From positions 1-52,382 of the forward strand of contig JAQRMR010000002.1 in NCBI GenBank assembly GCA_028599115.1: a stretch of 52,382 nt of DNA, in the 5' to 3' direction. Source of the stretch: Methyloprofundus sp. (lineage in GTDB: Bacteria > Pseudomonadota > Gammaproteobacteria > Methylococcales > Methylomonadaceae). A model generated the notes under the pieces. That model saw nothing but the letters and a program-made list of their open reading frames with translations. It ran no database searches and was not told the origin of the DNA. This document shows, piece by piece, positions 44,770 through 52,382 of this stretch. The stretch's first letter is position 1; every line of letters starts with the position of its first letter. Position numbers and translations under genes: made by a program.

Positions 44770-45981
44770 ATGACTTTATGCAGATTAAGAGTCTGCATTA
44801 TCTCCCCCTTTCTTTTATTTTTAGGGATCAGTTATTCTTCTGTTGCAAATGCATGGGAAATATCGGGTTATGTGGGTTTAGAGAGCCTCGCTTTTATTGA
44901 GGAGCCGCTATATAAAGAGCAGCATCAGCATTATATTTCAGGTGTAATCGAAGCCGAGCTTTATCATGAATGGGATAATGGATCACAAAGTTTTGCTTTC
45001 GTCCCTTATTTTAGAGGTTCGCAACACGATAGCCATCGTACTCACTTTGATATACGGGAGTTAACTTGGCTAAAAGCAGCAGAAGCCTGGGAATTGCGCT
45101 TAGGTATCCGTAAGGTTTTTTGGGGAGTTACAGAGTCTAATCACCTTGTTGATGTCATTAACCAGCGGGATACTGTCGAAAATAGTGATGGGGAAGATAA
45201 GTTAGGCCAGCCGATGATTAATTTAGCTTTAATCCAAGACTGGGGTACGGTTGACTTGTTTATATTGCCTTGGTTTAGAGAGCGTACTTTTACAGGAGAA
45301 GAAGGGCGTTTACGTCCAGAGCCTGCCGTTAGTGGGAATTTGGCTGAGTATGATAAAAATGGTTTTCAACGAGAGGTGGCCTATGCAATACGCTGGTCCC
45401 ATTCAATGGGAGATTGGGATATGGGCTTATCTCACTTTTATGGCACTAGCCGTGATCCGGTCTTTTTATTAAAACAAGCTGATAATGGCGCTGTTAATTT
45501 AATTCCATATTATCAAAATATTAATCAAACAGGGCTAGATATTCAAGCGACTTTAGATAGCTTGCTTTTAAAGTGGGAAGCGATCGTTCGTGTGAGCGAT
45601 ACTGAAACAGCTTTCGCTAGTACCGTAGGTTTTGAGTATACTTTTTTTAATATCATGAGCAGTGGTATCGACATCGGTTTATTATCAGAGTATTTATATG
45701 ATAGTCGTGGTAATACAGCACCTAATTTAACTCAGGATGATTTTTTTGTCGGTGCGCGCTTTGCTTTAAATGACATTCAAGATAGCCAATTATTAGCGGG
45801 TGTGATGATTGATAGAGTAACCCAAGCACAGTTCTATAATATAGAAGCCAGCCGACGATTTTTTGAAAGCTTTAGATTTGAGGTGGAAGCGAGATTTTTT
45901 AATGGGGCAAGCCCAAAAGATCCAGCGTATTTTTTACGACAAGATAGCCACTTTAGAATGGAGTTGAGTTATCATTTTTAG
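44770..45981 (+). CDS. outer-membrane beta-barrel protein of the pump operon
   Basis: This 403-residue protein has a signal peptide (ISPFLLFLGISYSSVANA) followed by alternating aromatic and polar beta-strands. It ends in RMELSYHF, with the terminal phenylalanine that the outer-membrane assembly machine recognises. The family is not recognised with certainty; it resembles uncharacterised barrels encoded next to RND and LolA-like genes. The TAATAATG junction with the LolA-like gene implies translational coupling. It would be the outer-membrane acceptor or exit of the route. Confidence 0.75.
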   Translation: MTLCRLRVCIISPFLLFLGISYSSVANAWEISGYVGLESLAFIEEPLYKEQHQHYISGVIEAELYHEWDNGSQSFAFVPYFRGSQHDSHRTHFDIRELTWLKAAEAWELRLGIRKVFWGVTESNHLVDVINQRDTVENSDGEDKLGQPMINLALIQDWGTVDLFILPWFRERTFTGEEGRLRPEPAVSGNLAEYDKNGFQREVAYAIRWSHSMGDWDMGLSHFYGTSRDPVFLLKQADNGAVNLIPYYQNINQTGLDIQATLDSLLLKWEAIVRVSDTETAFASTVGFEYTFFNIMSSGIDIGLLSEYLYDSRGNTAPNLTQDDFFVGARFALNDIQDSQLLAGVMIDRVTQAQFYNIEASRRFFESFRFEVEARFFNGASPKDPAYFLRQDSHFRMELSYHF

Positions 45982-46033
45982 GTGGTATTGATTAATAGTG
46001 AGAAAAGAATTTAGATTACCTGAATTCGTATAA

Positions 46034-46076
46034 TAAGAGCATAGAAATTAGGGTAATTAATATTTCTATGCTCTTA
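46034..46076. terminator. hairpin between convergent genes
   Basis: A perfect 15-bp stem (46034-46048 with 46062-46076, 13-base loop) lies between the barrel gene and ilvD. The U-tract is poor, but the stem is long and placed for both directions. Confidence 0.6.
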
Positions 46077-46088
46077 ATGAGTGTGGTT

Positions 46089-47774
46089 TTAGTTATCCGT
46101 TACTGCACCAGTTGATGCAGAGCTAACTAATTTAGCGTATTTAGCTAATACACCGCGTGTGTATTTAGGTGCAGGTTGTTGCCATTTTTCTAAACGAGCT
46201 GCAATTTCAGGCTCATCTACATGCAAGGTCAGTATTTTTGCTTCAGCATCAATAGTGATTTTGTCGCCATTGTTTACGATAGCTAAAGGGCCACCAACAT
46301 GAGCTTCTGGTGTAATATGCCCCACAACAAAACCATGTGTTCCACCAGAAAAACGTCCGTCAGTTACTAAGGCAACATCTTTGCCTAAACCTTTTCCCAT
46401 AATAGCTGAAGTAGGAGATAGCATTTCACGCATTCCTGGCCCACCTTGTGGCCCTTCGTAACGAATAACAATGACATCACCTTTAACAATATCGCCATTT
46501 AGGATGCCTTGTAGTGCTTCTTCTTCAGCATCATAAACTTTTGCTGTGCCAGTAAAGTGTAAACCTTCTTTGCCGGTGATTTTAGCAACAGAGCCTTCAG
46601 CAGCTAAGTTACCGTGCAAGATAACTAAATGGCTGTCTTTTTTGATGGGGTGATCAAGGGGTAAGATCATATCTTGGTCAATCGGGTAAGGTTTAACCGA
46701 AGCTAGATTTTCTGCCAAAGTTTTACCAGTGACTGTTAAGCAATCTCCATGTAACAGTCCGCGCTCAAGTAAAATCTTCATTAGCGGCTGAATACCACCG
46801 ATTTCAATTAATTCAGCCATTTGGTAGCGGCCGCTTGGCTTTAAATCTGCAACCATTGGAACCTTAGCGCCAATGCGCGTGAAATCTTCTAGTTTTAAAT
46901 CAACTTTAGCAGCATTGGCCATGGCTAGCATGTGTAATACTGCGTTAGTTGATCCACCTAAAGCAATAATCACGGTGATGGCATTTTCAAATGACTTTTT
47001 AGTCATAATATCGCTAGGTTTTGTATCATTAGCGATTAACTCTAAAAGGGCTGCACCTGCTCGCTCACAATCCTGACGTTTTTCATCGGAGATTGCTGCT
47101 TGGGCTGAGCTACCTGGCATACTCATACCGAGTGCTTCAATGGCTGATGCCATGGTATTTGCGGTATACATACCACCACAAGAGCCTGCACCTGGAATCG
47201 CTTTTTCCTCAATGGCTGCTAATTCTGCATCATCAATTAGGTTGTTAGCGCGTGCGCCTACAGCTTCAAAAACTGAAACAACATCTAATTTTTTCTCTTT
47301 ATGACAACCTGGAAGAATTGTTCCGCCATAAACAAAAATAGCAGGGCGGTCTAAGCGTGAAATACCAATCATGCAACCTGGCATGTTTTTATCACAGCCA
47401 CCAATTGCTAGTACACCATCAAACCCTTGGCAACCAACCACTGTCTCAATTGAGTCGGCGATGACTTCACGAGAAACTAATGAATATTTCATTCCTTCGG
47501 TTCCCATAGAGATACCGTCAGAAATGGTAATGGTATTAAAAACAACGGCTTTACCATTTGCAGCATTAACACCTGCAGCTGCATCATCCGCTAGCTTGTT
47601 GATGTGCATATTACAAGGTGTCACCATACTCCATGTAGAGGCGATACCTATTTGTGGTTTTTTGAAATCATCATTAGTAAAACCAACTGCGTGTAACATT
47701 GCGCGGCTAGGTGCGCGCTCCATGCCATCTACAACTTGTGATGAAAAAGGTCGGGTATTTTTATCGTTTGCCAT
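46089..47774 (-). CDS. ilvD: dihydroxy-acid dehydratase
   Basis: This 561-residue iron-sulfur enzyme makes the 2-ketoacid precursors of valine, isoleucine, leucine and pantothenate. Cluster and metal residues lie in [13 protein letters not shown] and [16 protein letters not shown]; the C-terminal [11 protein letters not shown] and [12 protein letters not shown] motifs are intact. Ketoisovalerate, formed by IlvD, is also the substrate of PanB encoded at 34.3 kb. It is apparently a single gene, downstream of the SH3 gene only in the sense of map order, with the SH3 gene reading in the same direction from further upstream. Confidence 0.96.
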   Translation of the reverse strand: MANDKNTRPFSSQVVDGMERAPSRAMLHAVGFTNDDFKKPQIGIASTWSMVTPCNMHINKLADDAAAGVNAANGKAVVFNTITISDGISMGTEGMKYSLVSREVIADSIETVVGCQGFDGVLAIGGCDKNMPGCMIGISRLDRPAIFVYGGTILPGCHKEKKLDVVSVFEAVGARANNLIDDAELAAIEEKAIPGAGSCGGMYTANTMASAIEALGMSMPGSSAQAAISDEKRQDCERAGAALLELIANDTKPSDIMTKKSFENAITVIIALGGSTNAVLHMLAMANAAKVDLKLEDFTRIGAKVPMVADLKPSGRYQMAELIEIGGIQPLMKILLERGLLHGDCLTVTGKTLAENLASVKPYPIDQDMILPLDHPIKKDSHLVILHGNLAAEGSVAKITGKEGLHFTGTAKVYDAEEEALQGILNGDIVKGDVIVIRYEGPQGGPGMREMLSPTSAIMGKGLGKDVALVTDGRFSGGTHGFVVGHITPEAHVGGPLAIVNNGDKITIDAEAKILTLHVDEPEIAARLEKWQQPAPKYTRGVLAKYAKLVSSASTGAVTDN

Positions 47775-47806
47775 GATTTTTGTTGTTTCTTGAAATAAAA
47801 GAGGGT

Positions 47807-47828
47807 TCCCCTAAAGTGAATTAGGGGA
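47807..47828 (-). terminator. hairpin after the SH3-domain gene
   Basis: TCCCCTAA (47807-47814) pairs perfectly with 47821-47828. On the minus strand it is followed by ACCCTCTTTTA, so it can end the SH3-domain transcript before ilvD. Confidence 0.6.
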
Positions 47829-47844
47829 GGAGTAGGGTGAGGCT

Positions 47845-48516
47845 TTAGAATGTATCCCAGTTACTTTGTGCTCTACGTTGCCAGCGTATTTTCGGAATTA
47901 AGAGACCAAAGAAAATACCGAGAAAAGAAAGGATGCCGCCGTATAAAAACCAGTCTTGGTTAGAGCTATCTTCTAAAGCTTGGTTTTTACGTTTAAGTTG
48001 TTGTAACTCGCGTTCAACATGGACAACACGTTCTTGTAATTCATTGCGTTGGCGTTGTAATTGGATTGCATTAGAGGCTGTTTTGCGTAAATTATTTAAC
48101 TCTTTATCGAGCTGGTTACGTTCTTTTTCTAGTGATTGATTGCTAGAAAGTGAACTTTTATTATCCGATTGTACGCTAGATAAATCAGCTTTTAATTGTT
48201 TGTTTTCGGCTGTTATCGTTTCGATTTTTTTATTCGCTCTTTCTAAAAACCAGCGGCCAATAGGTTGCTTTAATGTAAAACGGCTTGGAATATAGCCGAC
48301 AACACCGGAGTTTGTTTCTACTTTGCTGTAGCCATTGTCTTTGTTTGTTTCTAATAACTTAAGACGAGTACCGCTAGGTAGCATACGAAGAACTTTGTGT
48401 GAGCTACTTGCACCGCTACGTAATGTATATTTCATTGTATCAGTGACATAAACTGATTTTGCCAAAGCAATATTACTGCTGAGTAATGCGAAAAGAAGAT
48501 AAGCAAGATATTTCAC
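47845..48516 (-). CDS. SH3-domain membrane protein (TIGR04211 type)
   Basis: This 223-residue protein has a signal peptide (MKYLAYLLFALLSSNIALA), an SH3b domain (residues 22-85: VTDTMKYTLRSGASSSHKV, GVVGYIPSRF), a long coiled coil (about 95-180: KKIETITAENKQLKAD..., ERELQQLKRKNQ) and a C-terminal membrane anchor (WFLYGGILSFLGIFFGLLIP). It resembles E. coli YgiM and the TIGR04211 SH3 family, thought to act at the cell envelope. The periplasmic coiled coil could place the SH3 domain near the wall. Function is not established. Confidence 0.85.
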   Translation of the reverse strand: MKYLAYLLFALLSSNIALAKSVYVTDTMKYTLRSGASSSHKVLRMLPSGTRLKLLETNKDNGYSKVETNSGVVGYIPSRFTLKQPIGRWFLERANKKIETITAENKQLKADLSSVQSDNKSSLSSNQSLEKERNQLDKELNNLRKTASNAIQLQRQRNELQERVVHVERELQQLKRKNQALEDSSNQDWFLYGGILSFLGIFFGLLIPKIRWQRRAQSNWDTF

Positions 48517-48581
48517 AAAAAATCCTAATTGATAATTGATAACGAAGGTATTTACAATTCATAAGCTTACAGAGTATTAGT

Positions 48582-48647
48582 GTAACTTCTCATTATCAAC
48601 GGGCACTGGAACGCAGGAGTTCGATCCTGTGGATAATGAGAAGTTAC
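48582..48647. mobile_element. MITE-like element, short copy (66 bp)
   Basis: The same 16-bp terminal inverted repeats as at 48-170 lie at 48582-48597 and 48632-48647. A perfect 8-bp direct repeat GTATTAGT flanks it (48574-48581 and 48648-48655). It matches the long copy at 65 of 66 positions and lacks only the 57-bp inner palindrome region. It lies in the gap between argF and the SH3 gene. Confidence 0.85.
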
Positions 48648-48690
48648 GTATTAGTAAGCGTAAGTGAATTAATGGAACCAGTTTACGAAG

Positions 48691-49590
48691 TTATGCACAC
48701 ATTAGCAATTCTAACAGCGCTTTTTGTGCGTGCAGTCTATTTTCTGCTTCATTAAAAATAACACTTTGCTTACCATCAATAACTTCTGCTGTTACTTCTT
48801 CGCCGCGGTGGGCAGGTAAGCAGTGCATAAATAAAGCGTCTGGGTTGGCAACATCCATCAAAGCTTGTGTGACTTGGAAGTCTTTGAAAGCAATTTCTCG
48901 TAATTGCTGTTCCTCTTCTTGTCCCATGCTTGCCCAGACATCAGTAACAATTAGGTCAGATTTTTCTGATGCAGCTAAAGTTGTGCTAAATAATTTGACG
49001 CGATCGCCGGCTGATTTTACTATCTCTGCATCAGGTAGGTAGCCTTCTGGGCTGGCAATATTCAACTTGAAACCTAAACGGATGGCAGCATTAATATAAG
49101 AGTGACACATATTATTGCCATCACCAATCCAAGTAACAGTTTTTCCCTTGATGTCACCACGATGCTCAAAATACGTTTGCATGTCAGCAAGCAATTGGCA
49201 CGGGTGTAATAAATCAGTTAAGCCATTAATCACTGGCACGCTGGAGTGCTCCGCGAATTCTGCCACGGTTGCGTGGTCGTTAGTGCGCAGCATAATGGCA
49301 TCTACCATGCTAGAAATGACTTTAGCGCTGTCGCGGATGGGTTCACCTCGGCCTAATTGGGTGTCCCGTGGTGATAAGAATATTGAGCTGCCACCAAAAT
49401 GTGTCATGCCTGTTTCAAAAGAGATGCGGGTTCTGGTTGATGATTTTTCAAAAATCATCGCTAAAACTTGCCCTTTTAACGGAGTAAAGTCTGGGTTTCG
49501 GTTGTTTTTTAGCTCAATTGCGCGCTGGATTAAAGCGCGAAATTCATCACTAGAAAGGTCTAGTAAGCTGATAAAGTGTCTAGGTTTCAT
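48691..49590 (-). CDS. argF: ornithine carbamoyltransferase
   Basis: This 299-residue enzyme makes citrulline from ornithine and carbamoyl phosphate. The carbamoyl-phosphate motif [21 protein letters not shown] and the ornithine site [12 protein letters not shown] are intact. It starts 13 bases after argD on the same strand, so argD-argF form an arginine synthesis operon. Confidence 0.96.
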   Translation of the reverse strand: MKPRHFISLLDLSSDEFRALIQRAIELKNNRNPDFTPLKGQVLAMIFEKSSTRTRISFETGMTHFGGSSIFLSPRDTQLGRGEPIRDSAKVISSMVDAIMLRTNDHATVAEFAEHSSVPVINGLTDLLHPCQLLADMQTYFEHRGDIKGKTVTWIGDGNNMCHSYINAAIRLGFKLNIASPEGYLPDAEIVKSAGDRVKLFSTTLAASEKSDLIVTDVWASMGQEEEQQLREIAFKDFQVTQALMDVANPDALFMHCLPAHRGEEVTAEVIDGKQSVIFNEAENRLHAQKALLELLMCA

Positions 49591-49603
49591 TTTATTATTT
49601 TTA

Positions 49604-50776
49604 TTATTGTATGTTCTGGTTGATAAGTGTAACTAAGGTAGCAACGAGTAAGTCTATTTGCTTATTATCTATAATAAGTGGGGGTAATAGACGAATAGTT
49701 GAGTTGTTAGTGACATTAATTAGCAGCCCAGCTTCTAAAGCGAGTTGAACAAGGTTGATGCATGGCGTGTCTAGTTCTATGCCAATCATCATTCCTTTGT
49801 TGCGGATTTCAATGAGATGTTGATTGTTTTTTAAAGCAGTCGCTAATTTATTCTTGATAAGTAAGCCTTTCTCTAAGGCTTGTTGGCAAATATTCTCATC
49901 TTCAATGGTTTTTACAACAGCTAATGCTGCACTGCTTGCAAGAAAATTGCCACCAAAAGTAGAGCCATGCTTGCCTGCTGTTAATAGAGTGGATGCTTTC
50001 CCCTTAGCTAAACAAGCGCCGATAGGTACGCCATTGCCTAGTGCTTTAGCGAGCGTGCAAACATCAGGAGTAATATTGTTGTGTTGAAATGCAAACCAAG
50101 CACCTGTTCTGGCGATACCTGTTTGAACTTCATCGACCATCATTAACAGATCATTTTGGTCACATACGGCACGGACTTCATTTAAATAACTGGCTGCTGG
50201 AATGTGCACGCCGCCTTCACCTTGGATTGGTTCCAAAAAGATAGCTGCAATGTTGTTGTGTTGCTTTAATGCGTCTTTTATTGCGTCAATATCATTAAAA
50301 TCAACATGAATAAAGCCTCCTAATAAAGGTGTAAAACCATCTTGTACTTTTGGGTTGCCTGTAGCAGATAGAGTGCCCATGGTACGGCCATGAAAGCTTT
50401 GCTTCATTACCAAAATAGCAGGGCTTTCTATACCTTTTTCATGGCCATAAAGGCGTGCTATTTTAATAGCTGCTTCATTCGCTTCGGCACCCGAATTGCA
50501 AAAAAAAGCATTGTCCATGTCGCTTAATTGGCAAAGCTTTGTCGCTAATTGTTCTTGGGGTTCTATGCCGTATAAATTAGAAGTGTGTAATAAAGTTTGG
50601 CTTTGTTTGCAGATGGCGGCATGAATCGCAGGGTGTGCGTGGCCTAAATTGCAAACAGCAATGCCAGATAAAGCATCTAGGTAACGAGTATTGTTTTGGT
50701 CCCATAACCACGCGCCTTCACCTTTAGTGAAAGTAACGGGTAAGCGCCCATAGGTAGGCATGATATGACTAGTCAT
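49604..50776 (-). CDS. argD: acetylornithine aminotransferase
   Basis: This 390-residue class III PLP aminotransferase makes N-acetylornithine, and may also act on succinyl-diaminopimelate. The PLP lysine is in [14 protein letters not shown] and the aspartate in [26 protein letters not shown] binds the phosphate. An alternative start five codons in (MPTYGRLP, 50761) cannot be excluded, since neither has a strong ribosome-binding site. It pairs with argF. Confidence 0.94.
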   Translation of the reverse strand: MTSHIMPTYGRLPVTFTKGEGAWLWDQNNTRYLDALSGIAVCNLGHAHPAIHAAICKQSQTLLHTSNLYGIEPQEQLATKLCQLSDMDNAFFCNSGAEANEAAIKIARLYGHEKGIESPAILVMKQSFHGRTMGTLSATGNPKVQDGFTPLLGGFIHVDFNDIDAIKDALKQHNNIAAIFLEPIQGEGGVHIPAASYLNEVRAVCDQNDLLMMVDEVQTGIARTGAWFAFQHNNITPDVCTLAKALGNGVPIGACLAKGKASTLLTAGKHGSTFGGNFLASSAALAVVKTIEDENICQQALEKGLLIKNKLATALKNNQHLIEIRNKGMMIGIELDTPCINLVQLALEAGLLINVTNNSTIRLLPPLIIDNKQIDLLVATLVTLINQNIQ

Positions 50777-50948
50777 AGAAATAAGGAGAAAGCCCCCTAA
50801 ACTCTTTTTGAAAAAAGCGCTGATTATAAGGGAGGTAATATTTAATGAGCAAGAAAAAAATGAATTTATAGCAATAGCTTGTTTGTTAGATAAATCTTGA
50901 TAAAATTACTAGGTTTTTATTTTTAAGTTGTCGAGAAAGGTGAATATT

Positions 50949-51272
50949 ATGGATGTTGTAGAGAGAATTAAAGAGCAGTTATCGAGCCATAAGGTTGTGT
51001 TATTTATGAAGGGGACTCCGGATTTCCCTCAGTGTGGGTTTTCTGGGCAAGTTGCGCAAGTGATGCGCGCTTGTAATGCACAATTTGCATCATTTAATAT
51101 TTTTGAAGATCAAGAATTACGTGAAGCACTAAAAGAATACTCACAGTGGCCAACTTATCCGCAGTTATATATTGATAATGAGTTAGTCGGTGGCTGCGAT
51201 ATTATTATGGATTTATATAATAAAGGTGAATTACAAACGAAGCTAGCGGCTGTTGGTTGCGTAGCTGAATAA
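50949..51272 (+). CDS. grxD: monothiol glutaredoxin (CGFS type)
   Basis: This 107-residue glutaredoxin (Grx4 type) carries the CGFS active site in FPQCGFSGQ with KGTP, WPTYPQLYI and GGCDI for glutathione binding. Such proteins bind and deliver [2Fe-2S] clusters. The start is ATG 50949 after GAAAGG; an in-frame TTG at 50928 would add seven unrelated residues. A strong terminator follows. Confidence 0.94.
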   Translation: MDVVERIKEQLSSHKVVLFMKGTPDFPQCGFSGQVAQVMRACNAQFASFNIFEDQELREALKEYSQWPTYPQLYIDNELVGGCDIIMDLYNKGELQTKLAAVGCVAE

Positions 51273-51282
51273 ACTAGTATTC

Positions 51283-51320
51283 CCTTCAGGTTTACCTGAA
51301 GGGGGTTTATATTTTTTTAT
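51283..51320 (+). terminator. intrinsic terminator of grxD
   Basis: A 10-bp stem (CCCTTCAGGT and its complement, 51283-51304) is followed by a T-rich stretch with seven consecutive T. Confidence 0.85.
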
Positions 51321-51417
51321 TGATGCGCTATATAACTGTCAAGTGAGAGCATTTAATCTGTTAAAATGTCCGCACAAAAACTAAGTACTTAAATTCCTAT
51401 AGAGAGATACTTTACTA

Positions 51418-52269
51418 ATGCGTCGATTTTTATTGCTTATCTCATGCGTCCTATTTTTTTCTACCACAACAGCGTATGCAAAGCGCTATGCTTTAATTAT
51501 CGGTAATAGTCAGTATGGAAATGAAATTGGCAATTTGAGAAACCCGGTAAATGACGCGCAGGACATGTCAGCTTTGCTAAAGAAAAAAGGCTTCACTGTA
51601 AGTACTTTAACCAATGCAACGCAGCGTGAAATGAAGTCGAGTATTACTCAGTTTACTCAGCAATTAACAGAAAAAGGCTCCATGGGACTGTTCTTTTTTG
51701 CTGGGCATGGAATAGAAGTGGACGGGCATAACTTTTTAATTCCTATTGGCGCAAATATTCAAAGTGAATCGGATGTGCCTTATGAAGGCGTTGACTCAGG
51801 ACGAGTCATGGGCGGCATGGAGGCTTCAGGTAATAATTTAAATTTGATTATCTTAGATGCCTGTCGCAATAACCCTTATGCAAGAAGTTTTCGCTCTGCC
51901 AGTAAAGGCTTAGCCAGGATTGACCCACCGAAAGGTTCATTAATTCTTTATGCAACTTCACCAGGTGATGTGGCAGCTGATGGGGTAGGCAGAAATGGTT
52001 TGTTTACCCAGCATTTGTTGCAAGCGATAGATCAATCGCACGAGCCTGTCGAAAAAGTTTTTAAAATAACAGCGAATAAAGTATTCAATGAGTCGTCTAA
52101 AAAGCAACTGCCATGGCAGTCTGGGGTCATTTTAGGCGATTTTTACTTCTCTAAAAATAAGTCAAAAAAAGCAGACGTTAATACTAAAAATAATGAAAAT
52201 ATTTTTTGGGCTAGTATTCAAGACGAAACGCAGCCAAGCTTTTTCAATAGCTATTTAAAGCAATGTTAG
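51418..52269 (+). CDS. secreted caspase-like (C14) protease
   Basis: This 283-residue protein has a signal peptide (LLLISCVLFFSTTTAYA) and a caspase-like p20 domain: the RYALIIGNSQYGNE start, catalytic His in FFAGHGIEVDG and catalytic Cys in LDACRNNPY. Such bacterial orthocaspases usually cut after arginine or lysine and may act in stress or programmed death, but function here is unknown. No further domain follows the caspase fold; the tail is lysine- and asparagine-rich. The last 4 bases overlap the end of a convergent gene. Confidence 0.88.
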   Translation: MRRFLLLISCVLFFSTTTAYAKRYALIIGNSQYGNEIGNLRNPVNDAQDMSALLKKKGFTVSTLTNATQREMKSSITQFTQQLTEKGSMGLFFFAGHGIEVDGHNFLIPIGANIQSESDVPYEGVDSGRVMGGMEASGNNLNLIILDACRNNPYARSFRSASKGLARIDPPKGSLILYATSPGDVAADGVGRNGLFTQHLLQAIDQSHEPVEKVFKITANKVFNESSKKQLPWQSGVILGDFYFSKNKSKKADVNTKNNENIFWASIQDETQPSFFNSYLKQC

Positions 52270-52382
52270 GTTTCACCACGTTGTACCGTGATTTTTAAAA
52301 GGTCAGCTCGAAACATATCGGGGGATTTTATAAAGATTTCTGGATTTATTCTATACCAACATTGAACAGCCTCAAAGGGCGT
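52266..52382 (-). CDS. 3' end of a gene running off the window
   Basis: A minus-strand frame is open from the window edge to a TAA at 52266, giving 38 residues (ending FRADLLKITVQRGET). It overlaps the caspase gene's stop by 4 bases. The residues look protein-like but are too few to identify. It is called from the open frame alone, so it may be chance. Confidence 0.4.
   Translation of the reverse strand, partial: TPFEAVQCWYRINPEIFIKSPDMFRADLLKITVQRGET

Noticed and set aside
48582-48647. The short palindromic element before argF as a plain terminator
   Set aside because: Perfect 8-bp flanking duplications and a second copy 48 kb away show it is a mobile element, although it may also affect transcription.
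1-52382. tRNA, rRNA, CRISPR array or complete insertion sequence
   Set aside because: Reading the gaps on both strands showed no cloverleaf, repeat-spacer series or transposase gene; a dedicated search tool was not available.

Overview
The window looks like chromosome of a low-GC gammaproteobacterium. Housekeeping blocks have gammaproteobacterial content and order: rpoZ-spoT-ridA, a YafS-like methyltransferase next to rnhA, pcnB-folK-panB-panC, pdxA-rsmA, argD-argF. Serine-glyoxylate aminotransferase with hydroxypyruvate reductase, plus a separate hydroxypyruvate isomerase, suggest serine-pathway C1 metabolism, so a methylotroph or type I methanotroph is my best guess. No methane or methanol oxidation gene lies in the window, so this stays an inference. 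I see no rRNA, tRNA, CRISPR array or complete insertion sequence.

Layout. 1-1.6 kb: a 123-bp MITE-like element, then three small unrecognised genes, two of them for secreted proteins. 1.6-5.0 kb (minus): serine-pathway genes sgaA and hprA followed by a fatty acid desaturase. 5.1-7.7 kb: a split tungstate-uptake locus (tupA minus, tupC plus, no permease between them) and two small proteins. 7.8-14.0 kb (minus): a Cu/Ag efflux set, cusC-cusB-cusA, preceded by a small Cys/His/Met-rich exported protein. 14.1-23.0 kb: a GFA-family protein, then a lipid block with an acyltransferase/alpha-beta-hydrolase fusion and fadA-fadN-fadE. 23.1-27.2 kb (minus): ridA, spoT, rpoZ, pgk. 27.3-32.2 kb: flavin reductase, lexA with a co-transcribed tail-anchored mini-protein, methyltransferase, rnhA, sbcB, and convergent RDD-family and small membrane genes. 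32.4-36.5 kb: pcnB (apparently starting at ATT), folK, panB, panC, panD. 36.9-41.5 kb: a chemoreceptor, then minus-strand pdxA-rsmA-hyi. 41.7-46.0 kb: a three-gene envelope operon (RND/MMPL-type pump, LolA-like carrier, outer-membrane barrel). 46.1-50.8 kb (minus): ilvD, an SH3-domain membrane protein, a second short MITE copy, argF, argD. 50.9 kb to the end: monothiol glutaredoxin, a secreted caspase-like protease, and the 3' end of a convergent gene.

How parts work together. SgaA and HprA carry glyoxylate and serine through hydroxypyruvate to glycerate, and Hyi connects hydroxypyruvate to tartronate semialdehyde. CusCBA forms one trans-envelope metal pump. The fusion protein and FadA/FadN/FadE handle acyl chains. 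PanB, PanC and PanD make pantothenate. The pump/LolA-like/barrel trio has the architecture of an inner-to-outer-membrane export route with unknown cargo and is the best candidate for an undescribed system.

The most notable non-coding signals are: two MITE copies with matching 16-bp terminal repeats and each with its own perfect 8-bp target duplication; an alphaproteobacterial-type LexA operator (GTTC-N7-GTTC) inside the lexA promoter; an 11-base G/C homopolymer in spoT between its catalytic and regulatory halves; and a terminator-shaped hairpin built into the first codons of the RDD gene.
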